DNA of 64,000 nt from Streptomyces sp. CB01201 (GCF_002803085.1 NZ_NNBJ01000012.1:1-64000); one strand, 5' to 3'. Counted from the first letter of the stretch, positions 1 to 8,163 are shown. Made by a program: numbers and translations. Notes: generated by a model not told the origin, from the letters alone.

Positions 1-41
1 CTGCAGGGGGGACCCTGTGGGAGAGTAGGACGCCGCCGAAC
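1..41 (+). rRNA. rrf: 5S rRNA, 3' end (partial)
   Basis: The first bases match the distal third of actinobacterial 5S rRNA, including GGGAGAGTAGGACGCCGCC, which closes the terminal stem. The 5' part lies left of the window. This marks the end of an rrn operon transcribed rightwards, confirmed by the strong terminator a few bases downstream. Confidence 0.9.
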
Positions 42-485
42 AATTTTTGGGGAAAGCCCCGCATCATGATCTGTAGAAATACGGATCTGGTGCGGGGCTT
101 TTCTGCGTTCACCGCGTCGGTCACGTGCCTTACGGGGCAGTCGGAAATCGAGATATGCCAACGCCAGGGTCAGCAGCGGAACGATGGTCCACATCAGCGA
201 GACCTGAAGCCGGCCGTGGGTCAGGGACGCAATCAGGGCCACCGCAGCGGCGCTGCCGACGAAGCCGAAGAACTGCCGGTAGGAACTGAAGCCGCCGTAC
301 GGTGTCCGCCGCATGGTCTCGGAATCGTCGTCCTCGGCCAACACGGCGCGCAAGGGGTGGATTTGGCCGTCACGGCGAGCCTGCCGCCAGGCGAAGAACC
401 AGCGGCCGAGGGCATAGACGACGACCACACCCAAGTAGAGGAACCACTCAAGCGGGTCGTCGGATGCTGAGCGGGCCAGTCTCAT
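1..485 (-). CDS. Small membrane protein, runs off the left edge
   Basis: An open frame starts at ATG (485-483), with GAGG five bases upstream, and stays open to the window edge. The first 120 or so codons look genuinely coding. They give a helix VVVVYALGRWFFAW, a soluble loop, a helix SAAAVALIASL, then a helix around IVPLLTLALAYL and a basic tail ending LPRKARDRRGERRK. No family is recognised. Beyond that tail the frame continues through the rrn terminator and antisense to 5S rRNA, which is implausible as protein. The natural stop may have been lost by a frameshift near 100-130, or the gene may truly overlap the terminator. The N-terminal part is better supported than the 3' end. Confidence 0.6.
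   Translation of the reverse strand, partial: MRLARSASDDPLEWFLYLGVVVVYALGRWFFAWRQARRDGQIHPLRAVLAEDDDSETMRRTPYGGFSSYRQFFGFVGSAAAVALIASLTHGRLQVSLMWTIVPLLTLALAYLDFRLPRKARDRRGERRKAPHQIRISTDHDAGLSPKIVRRRPTLPQGPPC
53..102 (+). terminator. rrn operon terminator
   Basis: A long inverted repeat follows the 5S end: AAAGCCCCGCA at 53-63 pairs with TGCGGGGCTTTT at 91-102, with an inner ATCTGTA/TACGGAT pairing. The T-run makes it a classic intrinsic terminator for the rRNA operon. The symmetric A-run may also let it act on leftward transcripts. Confidence 0.9.
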
Positions 486-772
486 CAGCCTCGGGTGCCC
501 CGGCCCTGAGGGAGCAGGCGGGTCCGTATCGGGGCCGCCGGCGTCCGTGGGGGTCAAGCGGCCTTGGAAGGCCTGCCAGACCTCTTTGCGCGGGCCTCCT
601 GAGGAACTCTCTGGAGACCCCTGAGGCCCTGCCCTCGTGTGCGGCTCACGGGCGAACGGCACGGGCACCACGTCCGCGAAGAGCCACACGGAAACCGCTG
701 TCGGCACTGCATGGAGCTGTCGGCACCGCACGGAGACACCGCACGGAGACACCGCACACGAAGACAACGAAA
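486..772. other. Intergenic, no gene seen
   Basis: No convincing coding frame on either strand. It holds a 13-bp tandem repeat (unit ACCGCACGGAGAC) at 725-757, two full copies plus half, preceded by two copies of CTGTCGGCAC (699-708 and 718-727). These look like local duplications without an assigned function. Confidence 0.5.
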
Positions 773-801
773 AGCGGGACCCAGTAGTACTGGATCCCGC
801 T
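773..801 (-). terminator. Terminator of tRNA-Arg
   Basis: A near-perfect 13-bp stem, AGCGGGA.CCAGTA pairing with TACTGG.TCCCGCT, has one mismatch and a three-base loop. Read on the minus strand it ends in CGCTTTTC, giving a short U-run. It lies about 55 bases past the 3' end of the leftward tRNA gene. Confidence 0.8.
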
Positions 802-857
802 CTTCAAGCTTGGCACTCGCGCTCGTCAACCATCTGATCTGGACGGTTGAAGCGAAG

Positions 858-929
858 TGCCCCCGGCAGGATTCGAACCTGCGCACACGGCTCCGGAGGC
901 CGTTGCTCTATCCCCTGAGCTACGGGGGC
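858..929 (-). tRNA. tRNA-Arg(CCG)
   Basis: Reads on the minus strand as a full cloverleaf: acceptor GCCCCCG/CGGGGGC, D-stem GCTC/GAGC, anticodon stem ACGGC/GCCGT with loop CTCCGGA, and T-arm GCAGG-TTCGAAT-CCTGC. The anticodon CCG decodes CGG (Arg). The discriminator base is A and CCA is not encoded. It is a single gene with its own promoter and terminator, divergent from the response regulator at 1087. Confidence 0.95.
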
Positions 930-958
930 GTTCACCGTGTTTGGCGGCGACGGGTAGA

Positions 959-989
959 ACCCTACCAGCTCTCTCGGGGTGGCTGTGAA
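959..989 (-). promoter_or_regulatory. Probable tRNA-Arg promoter
   Basis: On the minus strand a TTCACA -35-like hexamer (989-984) is followed after 19 bases by TAGGGT (964-959), a good streptomycete -10. The predicted start would be about 20 bases before the mature tRNA 5' end. The spacing is slightly long, so this is tentative. Confidence 0.45.
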
Positions 990-1086
990 CAGGTATTTCG
1001 GTCCCCTCGGCGGGCCGTGTCGCCCGGGCGGGGTGGAAGTGGGGAAAACCCGGACGCGGTGCCCTCCCCGCACCTAACCTCAAGGT

Positions 1087-1524
1087 GTGTCAGGCGTGTC
1101 CGGCCGGGTCCTTGTGGTGGACGACAACAAGGTCATCCGGCAGTTGATCAGGGTCAACCTTGAGCTGGAGGGCTTCGAGGTCGTGACCGCGGCCGATGGT
1201 GCCGAATGCCTGGAGGTCGTGCACCGGGTCAGCCCGGACATGGTCACCCTCGATGTGATGATGCCCCGGCTCGACGGGCTGCGTACGGCCGCTCGGCTAC
1301 GCTCCGATCCGCGGACCAGCGGGCTGCCCGTCGCGATCATCAGCGCCTGCACCCAGTACGAGGTGGAGACCGGTCTCGCGGCCGGGGTCGACGCCTTCCT
1401 CGCGAAGCCGTTCGAGCCCGCCGAGCTCATCAGGGTCGTACGGCAACTGCTGCTGCACCGGGAGGCTCCGCCGTCTGCCGACGGCAGCAGGGAGCCCGGG
1501 CGGGCCGGCAGCAGCCGGGGCTGA
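1087..1524 (+). CDS. Single-domain response regulator (receiver only)
   Basis: A 145-aa CheY-like receiver. The acidic pair D12-D13, phospho-acceptor D56 (in TLDVMMP) and K107 (in FLAKPF) are all present, so it should be phosphorylated by a sensor kinase. After about residue 120 there is only a low-complexity Ser/Gly/Arg tail with no output domain, so it must act by protein contact or in a phosphorelay. No kinase gene is adjacent. The GTG start lacks a ribosome site, and TAACCT at 1075-1080 sits seven bases upstream, suggesting a leaderless mRNA. The next gene is on the same strand. Confidence 0.85.
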   Translation: MSGVSGRVLVVDDNKVIRQLIRVNLELEGFEVVTAADGAECLEVVHRVSPDMVTLDVMMPRLDGLRTAARLRSDPRTSGLPVAIISACTQYEVETGLAAGVDAFLAKPFEPAELIRVVRQLLLHREAPPSADGSREPGRAGSSRG

Positions 1525-1614
1525 GCCCCGGTCGAGGTGACCCGAGCCCGCCGTTCTGCCCGTATGGCGAAACCGGTTCGCGGAGGGACCCCCCCTCTCC
1601 CATACGCTTGTCCC

Positions 1615-2643
1615 GTGACCCCCGCAGAGCTCTCCCGTACCGTCGTGCGCGCCGTGCGCAGCGCGGTCGACGAGGGTGCCCTGGGTTCGATCGGCGGCAT
1701 GGTTCCCGAGACCGTCAAGGTCGAGCGGCCGAGGCCCGGCGGCGGGGGTGACTACGCCAGCGGGATCGCCCTCAAGCTGGCCGCGGCGACCGGCCGGCCG
1801 CCCCGCGAGGTCGCCGAGGTGCTGCGCGCACGGATCGCCGGCCGGCCCGGTATCGCCCTCGTCGAGATCAGCGGGCCCGGCTTCCTCAACATCACCCTGG
1901 AGCGAGACGTCCAGTGCGGGGTGGTGCGGCAGGTGCTCGCGTCGCCCGCCGCGTACGGATACGGGGACGCGCTGCGCGGGGAGGCGTACGACTTCGCCGC
2001 CGTGGCCGAGGAGCGGGCGCGGATCGTCGTCGAGGTCGTCGTGCGGCTGCTGCGGAGCCAGGGGGCCGACGCACGGATCGTCCCGGAAGCGGAAACGGAA
2101 GCGGAAGCGGAAGGGGTGGGGGAAGGGGCGCCGGGGGAGGTGCTCGCGGTCGTCCCGTGTCCCACGCCGGGGCTCGTCGGGCTCGTCGGGGGCGATGCCG
2201 CCCGCTGGGCCCTGCTCCGGGCCGCCCGGCACGACCGGCCGCGCATCGATGTCGAGGCACTGCTGGCCCAGCGCGAGAGCAACCCCCTCTTCCGTGTGCG
2301 GTACGCGTACTCCCGCAGCCGTGCCCTCACCCGCAACGCGCTTCAGCTGGGATTCACGGCCGAGCCCGGGGCCGTCCCCGAGGGGGAGCGGCTGCTCGGG
2401 CTGCTCCACGACCACCCCGGCGTGCTCGAAGGCGCCGCCCGGCACCGGGCACCCGACCGGCTCGCCCGGCACCTCGAAGCCGTGGCCGACGAACTGCTCC
2501 GCTTCCAGCACGCGGTGCTGCCGCTCGGCGACGAGAAACCCTCGGCCGCCCACCGCTCGCGGCTGGCCCTCGCCGAGGCCGCCGGGACGGTGCTGGCCGG
2601 TGGCCTGTCCCTGCTCGGCATCGACGCACCCGAACTCCTGTGA
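1615..2643 (+). CDS. nrtL: ArgRS-like protein lacking the catalytic core (NrtL type)
   Basis: 342 aa against roughly 550-590 for arginyl-tRNA synthetase. Residues 1-105 match the ArgRS N-terminal Add-1 domain (ASGIALKLA, ISGPGFLNITL). The last 120 or so match the DALR anticodon-binding domain (NPLFRVRYAYSRSRA, and the C-terminus LLGIDAPELL). The Rossmann core with the HIGH and KMSKS signatures is absent, so it should bind tRNA but not aminoacylate it. A Glu/Ala-rich linker encoded by GAAGCG repeats (about 2090-2115) marks the junction. GTG 1615 is chosen because homology begins there. TACGCT at 1602-1607 suggests a leaderless transcript. The lysA neighbour fits the argS-lysA arrangement of other actinobacteria. 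The symbol is recalled from S. coelicolor annotation. Confidence 0.8.
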   Translation: MTPAELSRTVVRAVRSAVDEGALGSIGGMVPETVKVERPRPGGGGDYASGIALKLAAATGRPPREVAEVLRARIAGRPGIALVEISGPGFLNITLERDVQCGVVRQVLASPAAYGYGDALRGEAYDFAAVAEERARIVVEVVVRLLRSQGADARIVPEAETEAEAEGVGEGAPGEVLAVVPCPTPGLVGLVGGDAARWALLRAARHDRPRIDVEALLAQRESNPLFRVRYAYSRSRALTRNALQLGFTAEPGAVPEGERLLGLLHDHPGVLEGAARHRAPDRLARHLEAVADELLRFQHAVLPLGDEKPSAAHRSRLALAEAAGTVLAGGLSLLGIDAPELL

Positions 2644-2714
2644 CATGCGCGGACGGACATCACCGTCGCCCGCCGTGGTGACCGCAGACGTGTAAGAGAA
2701 GAGACGTACAGAAC

Positions 2715-4106
2715 ATGAGCCGATCCGCCCACCCCGCCGGCCCCCGCCACGGCGATGTGCTGCCCGAGGGGCACTACTCCGCGCCGCCCGCCGACCTCAA
2801 CTCCCTCGACCCGAAGGTCTGGTCGAGCACGGTGCGGCGCAACGGGGACGGCGAGGTCACCGTCGCCGGGCTCGAAGTGTCGCGCCTGGCCGAGGAGTTC
2901 GGGACCCCCGCCTACTTCCTCGACGAGGCCGACTTCCGTGAGCGCTGCCGGGCCTGGGCCGACGCCTTCGGACGCGACGCCGACGTGTTCTACGCCGGAA
3001 AGGCCTTCCTGTCGCGGGCCGTTGTGCGCTGGCTGCACGAGGAGGGGCTGAACCTCGACGTCTGCTCCGGCACCGAGCTGGTCACCGCCCTGGACGCGGG
3101 GATGCCGGCCGAGCGCATCGCCTTCCACGGCAACAACAAGAGCGAGGCCGAGATCCGGCGGGCCGTCGAGGCCGGGGTCGGGCGGATCGTGCTCGACTCC
3201 TTCCAGGAGATCGTGCGCGTCGCGCACATCGCCCAGGAGCTGGGCACCGTGCAGAAGGCCTTCATCCGCGTCACGGTCGGCGTCGAGGCCCACACCCACG
3301 AGTTCATCGCCACCGCGCACGAGGACCAGAAGTTCGGCATCGGTCTCGCCGACGGCCAGGCCGCCGAGGCCGTGCGCCGCGCACTCAAGCTCGACGGGCT
3401 CGAACTGGTCGGCATCCACTCGCACATCGGGTCGCAGATCTTCGACATGGCCGGCTTCGAGGTGTCCGCGCGCCGCGTCGTCCAGCTGCTCGCCGAGGTG
3501 CGCGACGAGCACGGCGTCGAGCTGCCCGAGATCGACCTCGGCGGCGGCCTCGGCATCGCCTACACCTCGGACGACGACCCCCGTGAGCCGCACGAGATCG
3601 CCAAGGCGCTCAGTGAGATCGTCACGCGCGAGTGCGCCGCCGCGGGCCTGCGCGTGCCCCGCATCTCGGTCGAGCCGGGCCGCGCGATCGTCGGTCCTAC
3701 GGCGTTCACGCTGTACGAGGTCGGCACCATCAAGCCGCTCGAAGGGCTGCGCACGTATGTGAGCGTGGACGGCGGCATGTCGGACAACATCCGTACCGCG
3801 CTGTACGACGCCGAGTACTCGGTCGCGCTCGTCTCGCGCACCTCCGACGCCGAGCCGATGCTGGTCAGGGTGGTCGGCAAGCACTGCGAGAGCGGTGACA
3901 TCGTGGTGCGTGACGCGTTCCTGCCCGCCGATCTCGCGCCGGGCGATCTGATCGCGGTGCCGGCCACCGGGGCGTACTGCCGCTCCATGGCCAGCAATTA
4001 CAACCACGCGCTGCGCCCGCCGGTCGTCGCCGTGAACGAGGGTTCCGCGCGGGTGATCGTCCGGCGGGAGACGGAGGAAGATCTCCTGCGTCTCGACGTC
4101 GGGTGA
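2715..4106 (+). CDS. lysA: Diaminopimelate decarboxylase
   Basis: 463 aa, PLP-dependent fold-III decarboxylase converting meso-diaminopimelate to L-lysine in the cytosol. The PLP-binding lysine is K96 in FYAGKAF. The glycine loop GGGLGIAY binds cofactor phosphate, and EPGRAI and the C-terminal ATGAYCRSMASNYNH are substrate and dimer-interface motifs. The length is normal for actinobacterial LysA. ATG 2715 follows a purine-rich AAGAGAAGAGA. It lies 71 bp after nrtL and 98 bp before hom on the same strand, forming the aspartate-family cluster. Confidence 0.97.
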   Translation: MSRSAHPAGPRHGDVLPEGHYSAPPADLNSLDPKVWSSTVRRNGDGEVTVAGLEVSRLAEEFGTPAYFLDEADFRERCRAWADAFGRDADVFYAGKAFLSRAVVRWLHEEGLNLDVCSGTELVTALDAGMPAERIAFHGNNKSEAEIRRAVEAGVGRIVLDSFQEIVRVAHIAQELGTVQKAFIRVTVGVEAHTHEFIATAHEDQKFGIGLADGQAAEAVRRALKLDGLELVGIHSHIGSQIFDMAGFEVSARRVVQLLAEVRDEHGVELPEIDLGGGLGIAYTSDDDPREPHEIAKALSEIVTRECAAAGLRVPRISVEPGRAIVGPTAFTLYEVGTIKPLEGLRTYVSVDGGMSDNIRTALYDAEYSVALVSRTSDAEPMLVRVVGKHCESGDIVVRDAFLPADLAPGDLIAVPATGAYCRSMASNYNHALRPPVVAVNEGSARVIVRRETEEDLLRLDVG

Positions 4107-4127
4107 ATGAAATACTTGTCTCAGGAT

Positions 4128-4156
4128 CCGGACCGGGGGCAGAAACCCCGGTCCGG
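4128..4156 (+). terminator. Hairpin between lysA and hom
   Basis: An 11-bp perfect stem, CCGGACCGGGG (4128-4138) with CCCCGGTCCGG (4146-4156), and a seven-base GCAGAAA loop. No U-run follows, so it may be a weak terminator, attenuator or processing site separating lysA from hom. Confidence 0.6.
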
Positions 4157-4204
4157 TGAGTGAGACTGGTTCGCATTGCAGGTTTGAAGAGGAAACGAGG
4201 TCGG

Positions 4205-5497
4205 ATGATGCGTACGCGTCCGCTGAAGGTGGCGCTGCTGGGCTGCGGAGTGGTCGGCTCAGAGGTGGCGCGCATCATGACGACGCACGCCGACGACCTC
4301 ACGGCGCGCATCGGCGCACCCGTGGAGCTCGCCGGAGTCGCCGTCCGCCGGCCCTCCAAGGTGCGTGAGGGCATCGACCCCGCCCTGGTCACCACCGATG
4401 CCACCGCGCTGGTCAAACGCGGCGACATCGACGTCGTGGTCGAGGTCATCGGCGGGATCGAGCCGGCCCGCGCCCTCATCACCACCGCCTTCGAGCACGG
4501 CGCCTCGGTCGTCTCCGCGAACAAGGCGCTGCTCGCCCAGGACGGCGCCGCACTCCACGCGGCCGCCGTCGAGCACGGCCGGGACCTGTACTACGAGGCC
4601 GCCGTGGCCGGCGCGATCCCGCTGATCCGCCCGCTGCGCGAGTCCCTCGCCGGCGACAAGGTCAACCGGGTCCTCGGCATCGTGAACGGCACGACCAACT
4701 TCATCCTCGACAAGATGGACTCGACGGGCGCCGGCTACCAGGAGGCCCTCGACGAGGCCACCGCGCTCGGCTACGCCGAGGCCGACCCGACCGCCGACGT
4801 GGAGGGCTTCGACGCCGCCGCGAAGGCCGCGATCCTCGCCGGCATCGCCTTCCACACCCGGGTCCGCCTCGACGACGTGTACCGCGAGGGCATGACCGAG
4901 GTGACCTCCGCCGACTTCGCCTCGGCGCGCCAGATGGGCTGCACCATCAAGCTGCTCGCGATCTGCGAGCGCGCCGCCGACGGCGACTCCGTGACCGCCC
5001 GGGTCCATCCGGCGATGATCCCGCTCGACCATCCGCTGGCCTCCGTGCGGGGCGCGTACAACGCGGTGTTCGTCGAGGCCGAGGCCGCCGGACAGCTGAT
5101 GTTCTACGGGCCCGGCGCGGGCGGCGCCCCGACCGCGTCCGCCGTGCTCGGCGACCTGGTCGCGGTCTGCCGCAACAAGCTCGCCGGATCCACCGGGCCC
5201 GGGGAGTCGGCGTACACGCAGCTGCCCGTGAGCCCGATGGGCGATGTCGTGACCCGCTACCACATCAGCCTCGACGTGGCCGACAAGCCGGGCGTGCTCG
5301 CCCAGGTGGCGACGGTCTTCGCCGAGCACGGGGTGTCCATCGACACCGTGCGGCAGTCCGGCAAGGACGGTGAGGCCTCCCTCGTCGTCGTCACCCACCG
5401 CGCGGCCGACGCGGCCCTCACCGGGACCGTGGACGCCCTGCGCAAGCTCGACACCGTGCGTGGTGTCGCCAGCATCATGCGTGTTGAAGGGGAGTAA
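4205..5497 (+). CDS. hom: Homoserine dehydrogenase with C-terminal ACT domain
   Basis: 430 aa. Reduces aspartate semialdehyde to homoserine with NAD(P)H, the branch to threonine and methionine. N-terminal Rossmann motif GCGVVGSEVA, catalytic-domain signatures GIVNGTTNFIL and EADPTADVEGFDAAAKA, and a C-terminal ACT domain from about residue 350 (YHISLDVADKPGVLAQVA) that normally gives threonine feedback control. Start is at the ATGATG pair after GAGG; 4205 or 4208 are equally possible. The stop is six bases before thrC, so the two are cotranscribed. Confidence 0.97.
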   Translation: MMRTRPLKVALLGCGVVGSEVARIMTTHADDLTARIGAPVELAGVAVRRPSKVREGIDPALVTTDATALVKRGDIDVVVEVIGGIEPARALITTAFEHGASVVSANKALLAQDGAALHAAAVEHGRDLYYEAAVAGAIPLIRPLRESLAGDKVNRVLGIVNGTTNFILDKMDSTGAGYQEALDEATALGYAEADPTADVEGFDAAAKAAILAGIAFHTRVRLDDVYREGMTEVTSADFASARQMGCTIKLLAICERAADGDSVTARVHPAMIPLDHPLASVRGAYNAVFVEAEAAGQLMFYGPGAGGAPTASAVLGDLVAVCRNKLAGSTGPGESAYTQLPVSPMGDVVTRYHISLDVADKPGVLAQVATVFAEHGVSIDTVRQSGKDGEASLVVVTHRAADAALTGTVDALRKLDTVRGVASIMRVEGE

Positions 5498-5503
5498 CCA
5501 GCA

Positions 5504-6562
5504 ATGACCCACCAGTGGCGCGGAATCATCGAGGAGTACCGGGACCGGCTCCCCGTCTCCGCTACGACCCCGGTCGTCACCCTCCGCGAGGGCGGCACGC
5601 CCCTCGTGCCCGCGCAGGTGCTCTCCGAGCGCACGGGCTGCGAGGTCCACCTCAAGGTCGAGGGCGCCAACCCGACCGGGTCCTTCAAGGACCGCGGCAT
5701 GACGATGGCGATCACCCGGGCGAAGGAGGAGGGCGCCAAGGCGGTCATCTGCGCCTCCACCGGCAACACCTCGGCCTCCGCCGCCGCCTACGCGGTGCGG
5801 GCCGGCATGGTGTGCGCGGTCCTCGTGCCGCAGGGCAAGATCGCGCTGGGCAAGATGGGCCAGGCACTCATCCACGGCGCCAAGATCCTCCAGGTCGACG
5901 GCAACTTCGACGACTGCCTCACGCTGGCGCGCTCGCTGTCCGACAACTACCCGGTGGCGCTGGTCAATTCGGTCAACCCGGTGCGGATCGAGGGCCAGAA
6001 GACCGCCGCGTTCGAGATCGTGGACGCGCTCGGCGACGCCCCCGACATCCACGTCCTGCCCGTGGGCAACGCCGGCAACATCACGGCGTACTGGAAGGGC
6101 TACAAGGAGTACGCCGGAGACGGCATCTCGACGCACACCCCGCGCATGTGGGGCTTCCAGGCGTCCGGCTCGGCGCCGATCGTGCGCGGCGAGGTCGTCA
6201 AGGACCCCTCGACGATCGCCACCGCGATCCGCATCGGCAACCCGGCGTCCTGGCAGTTCGCGCTGGCGGCGCGGGACGAGTCCGGCGGGTTCATCGACGA
6301 GGTGACGGACCGTGAGATCCTGCGCGCGTACCGCCTGTTGGCCTCGCAGGAGGGCGTCTTCGTCGAGCCGGCCTCCGCCGCTTCGGTCGCCGGTCTGCTC
6401 AAGGCCGCCGAGCGCGGCCTGGTCGACCCGGGCCAGAAGATCGTGTGCACGGTGACCGGTAACGGCCTCAAGGACCCCGACTGGGCCGTCGCCGGAGCCC
6501 CGCAGCCCGTCACCGTTCCGGTCGACGCGGCGGCCGCGGCCGAGCGCCTCGGTCTCGCGTAG
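5504..6562 (+). CDS. thrC: Threonine synthase
   Basis: 352 aa PLP fold-II enzyme converting O-phosphohomoserine to threonine. The Schiff-base lysine lies in NPTGSFKDRGM near residue 65, and the phosphate-binding glycines in PVGNAGNITAY. The CTVTGNGLKDP block near the C-terminus is typical of the short bacterial class. AAGGGGAG precedes the ATG, and the gene follows hom by six bases. A strong stem-loop after the stop separates it from thrB. Confidence 0.97.
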   Translation: MTHQWRGIIEEYRDRLPVSATTPVVTLREGGTPLVPAQVLSERTGCEVHLKVEGANPTGSFKDRGMTMAITRAKEEGAKAVICASTGNTSASAAAYAVRAGMVCAVLVPQGKIALGKMGQALIHGAKILQVDGNFDDCLTLARSLSDNYPVALVNSVNPVRIEGQKTAAFEIVDALGDAPDIHVLPVGNAGNITAYWKGYKEYAGDGISTHTPRMWGFQASGSAPIVRGEVVKDPSTIATAIRIGNPASWQFALAARDESGGFIDEVTDREILRAYRLLASQEGVFVEPASAASVAGLLKAAERGLVDPGQKIVCTVTGNGLKDPDWAVAGAPQPVTVPVDAAAAAERLGLA

Positions 6563-6581
6563 TTCGCCGGCGCGCCGCCCC

Positions 6582-6615
6582 ACGTACGCGTCCCGCACCA
6601 CCGGGACGCGTACGT
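6582..6615 (+). terminator. Stem-loop after thrC
   Basis: A perfect 14-bp stem, ACGTACGCGTCCCG (6582-6595) with CGGGACGCGTACGT (6602-6615), and a six-base loop. It lies about 20 bases after the thrC stop and probably ends most hom-thrC transcripts, implying a separate thrB promoter. Confidence 0.75.
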
Positions 6616-6629
6616 AAAGCCGGACAAGT

Positions 6630-6717
6630 CCCTACGTAGGGGCACAGGGGGCTCGCGACACGCATCGTGCGCCTCCTGTGCGCCCTATGTCGCCACAGAA
6701 CCTTCCTTCGATAGGCT
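6630..6717 (+). promoter_or_regulatory. thrB upstream region: palindrome and -10
   Basis: A 12-bp perfect palindrome CCCTACGTAGGG lies at 6630-6641. A TAGGCT hexamer at 6712-6717 is a plausible -10 for a thrB promoter, but no good -35 is visible. The palindrome could be an operator. Confidence 0.4.
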
Positions 6718-6842
6718 GTACCCAACCCGCCCCGCCGCATATGCCGTGGTGCAGTCGCCCACGTGGCCCTCGGGTGTTCCGTACGTCTTCGAAAACCTCG
6801 CAGCAGACACCAGCAGCAGCCTCACAAGGAGTCATCAGAGCG

Positions 6843-7760
6843 ATGGCCGGTCCCGCATTCCGCGCCGCCGCCGTACGGGTGCGCGTCCCCGCCACCAGCG
6901 CCAACCTCGGTCCGGGCTTCGACTCCCTGGGCCTGTCGCTGGGGCTGTACGACGACGTGGTCGTCCGCGTCGCCGACTCCGGCCTCGGCATCGACATCGC
7001 GGGCGAGGGCGCCGAGACGCTGCCCCGCGACGAGAGCCACCTCCTCGTACGGTCCCTGCGCACCGCCTTCGACCTGCTCGGCGGGCAGCCGCGCGGCCTT
7101 GAGGTCGTCTGCGCCAACCGCATCCCGCACGGCCGCGGCCTCGGTTCCTCCTCCGCCGCCATCTGCGCCGGCATCGTCGCCGCGCGCGCCGTGACGATAG
7201 GCGGCGACGCCCGGCTCGACGACGCGGCGCTGCTTGAGCTCGCGACCGAGATCGAGGGACACCCCGACAACGTGGCCGCCTGTCTGCTCGGCGGGTTCAC
7301 GCTGTCCTGGATGGACGGCGGAGCGGCCCGCGCGATCAGGATGGACCCGGCGGATTCCATCGTTCCGGTGGTCTTCGTGCCCGGTAAGGCGGTCCTGACG
7401 GAGACGGCCCGCGGGCTGCTCCCGCGCACGGTCCCGCACGTCGACGCCGCGGCCAACGCCGGCCGGGCGGCCCTGCTCGTGGAGGCCCTGACCAGGCGTC
7501 CCGAACTGCTGCTCGCCGCCACCGAGGACCGGCTCCACCAGGAGTACCGCGCACCGGCGATGCCGGACAGCGTGGCACTGGTCAACCGGCTGCGCGCGGA
7601 CGGTGTGCCCGCGGTCATCTCCGGCGCGGGGCCCACGGTCCTCGCACTGGTCGAGGACGGCGCGGCCGACAAGGTCGCCGCCCTTGCGGGGGAGGGATGG
7701 GCCGCCAACCGGCTCAATCTCGACGCCGCGGGTGCGAGCGTCCTGCCGCTCGGGGCGTAG
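6843..7760 (+). CDS. thrB: Homoserine kinase
   Basis: 305 aa GHMP-family kinase phosphorylating homoserine for threonine synthase. The N-terminal VRVPATSANLGPGFDSLG and the ATP loop PHGRGLGSSSAA are the classic GHMP motifs 1 and 2; motif 3 is ISGAGPTVLAL. ATG 6843 is chosen because AAGGAG lies 11 bases upstream and homology starts just after it. Longer upstream frames are unlike the family. It is transcribed separately from hom-thrC, to judge by the terminator in between. Confidence 0.96.
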   Translation: MAGPAFRAAAVRVRVPATSANLGPGFDSLGLSLGLYDDVVVRVADSGLGIDIAGEGAETLPRDESHLLVRSLRTAFDLLGGQPRGLEVVCANRIPHGRGLGSSSAAICAGIVAARAVTIGGDARLDDAALLELATEIEGHPDNVAACLLGGFTLSWMDGGAARAIRMDPADSIVPVVFVPGKAVLTETARGLLPRTVPHVDAAANAGRAALLVEALTRRPELLLAATEDRLHQEYRAPAMPDSVALVNRLRADGVPAVISGAGPTVLALVEDGAADKVAALAGEGWAANRLNLDAAGASVLPLGA

Positions 7761-7800
7761 GTACGGGCGCGGGAAGCACGGCTTGCCGGTGAACGAGAGG

Positions 7801-7828
7801 GGGAATGTTTGTTGGATCCGGTAGTGTT
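7801..7828 (+). promoter_or_regulatory. SigR-like promoter upstream of rho
   Basis: GGGAAT at 7801-7806 and GTT at 7826-7828 are separated by 19 bases, close to the SigR (thiol-stress sigma) consensus GGGAAT-N18-GTT. It would give a leader of about 330 bases before rho. The extra spacer base lowers confidence. Confidence 0.45.
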
Positions 7829-8163
7829 AACCTCAAGTCTGCATCGGTCGTCTTCGTGGCGCGGTGCTTCGTGTCCCCTTCAGGGACCGCCATTCTTCCG
7901 AGAGCCTCCCCAACTGCCTGTGCAGCCTGCCTGAGCAGTTGCGAGCACGCTCCGGAACCGGCACGACACCCCACGCTTTTTCCCGGCAGGGGCCGAGTAG
8001 GGGGATCTCGGGCCGGAACCCACGCACTTTTGTCTCTCCGCCGTACGCGGCGGGCCACCGCCCCGGCACGATCAGTGGTCGAGAAGATCACAGGCCGCAG
8101 CCGGACAGCACAACCGGTCGCCGAGCCAGACAGGCCGACGTCCGCTCCAGGGAAGGACCCTTC
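7829..8163 (+). other. Long rho 5' leader
   Basis: About 335 bases without a convincing gene precede the rho GTG. The rho frame is open back to about 7864, but that stretch lacks Rho similarity and a ribosome site. Long rho leaders often serve Rho autoregulation by early termination. That role is inferred; I see no diagnostic structure. Confidence 0.45.

Noticed and set aside
302..787. A rightward ORF in the left intergenic region
   Set aside because: Arg/Pro-rich, overlaps the tRNA terminator, lacks a ribosome site and lies opposite the better-supported membrane protein.
2080..2116. GAAGCG microsatellite in nrtL as a phase-variation switch
   Set aside because: The repeat unit is six bases, so slippage keeps the frame; it only varies linker length.
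4107..4204. Leader peptide or T-box controlling hom
   Set aside because: No run of Thr/Met/Ile codons or T-box sequence; only a simple hairpin is present.
4259..6601. A 780-codon frame antisense to hom and thrC
   Set aside because: Both sense genes are unequivocal; the antisense product is Gly/Arg/Val-rich noise.
7864..8163. N-terminal extension of Rho by 100 residues
   Set aside because: Encoded residues show no Rho similarity and are not preceded by a ribosome site; GTG 8164 fits the family.
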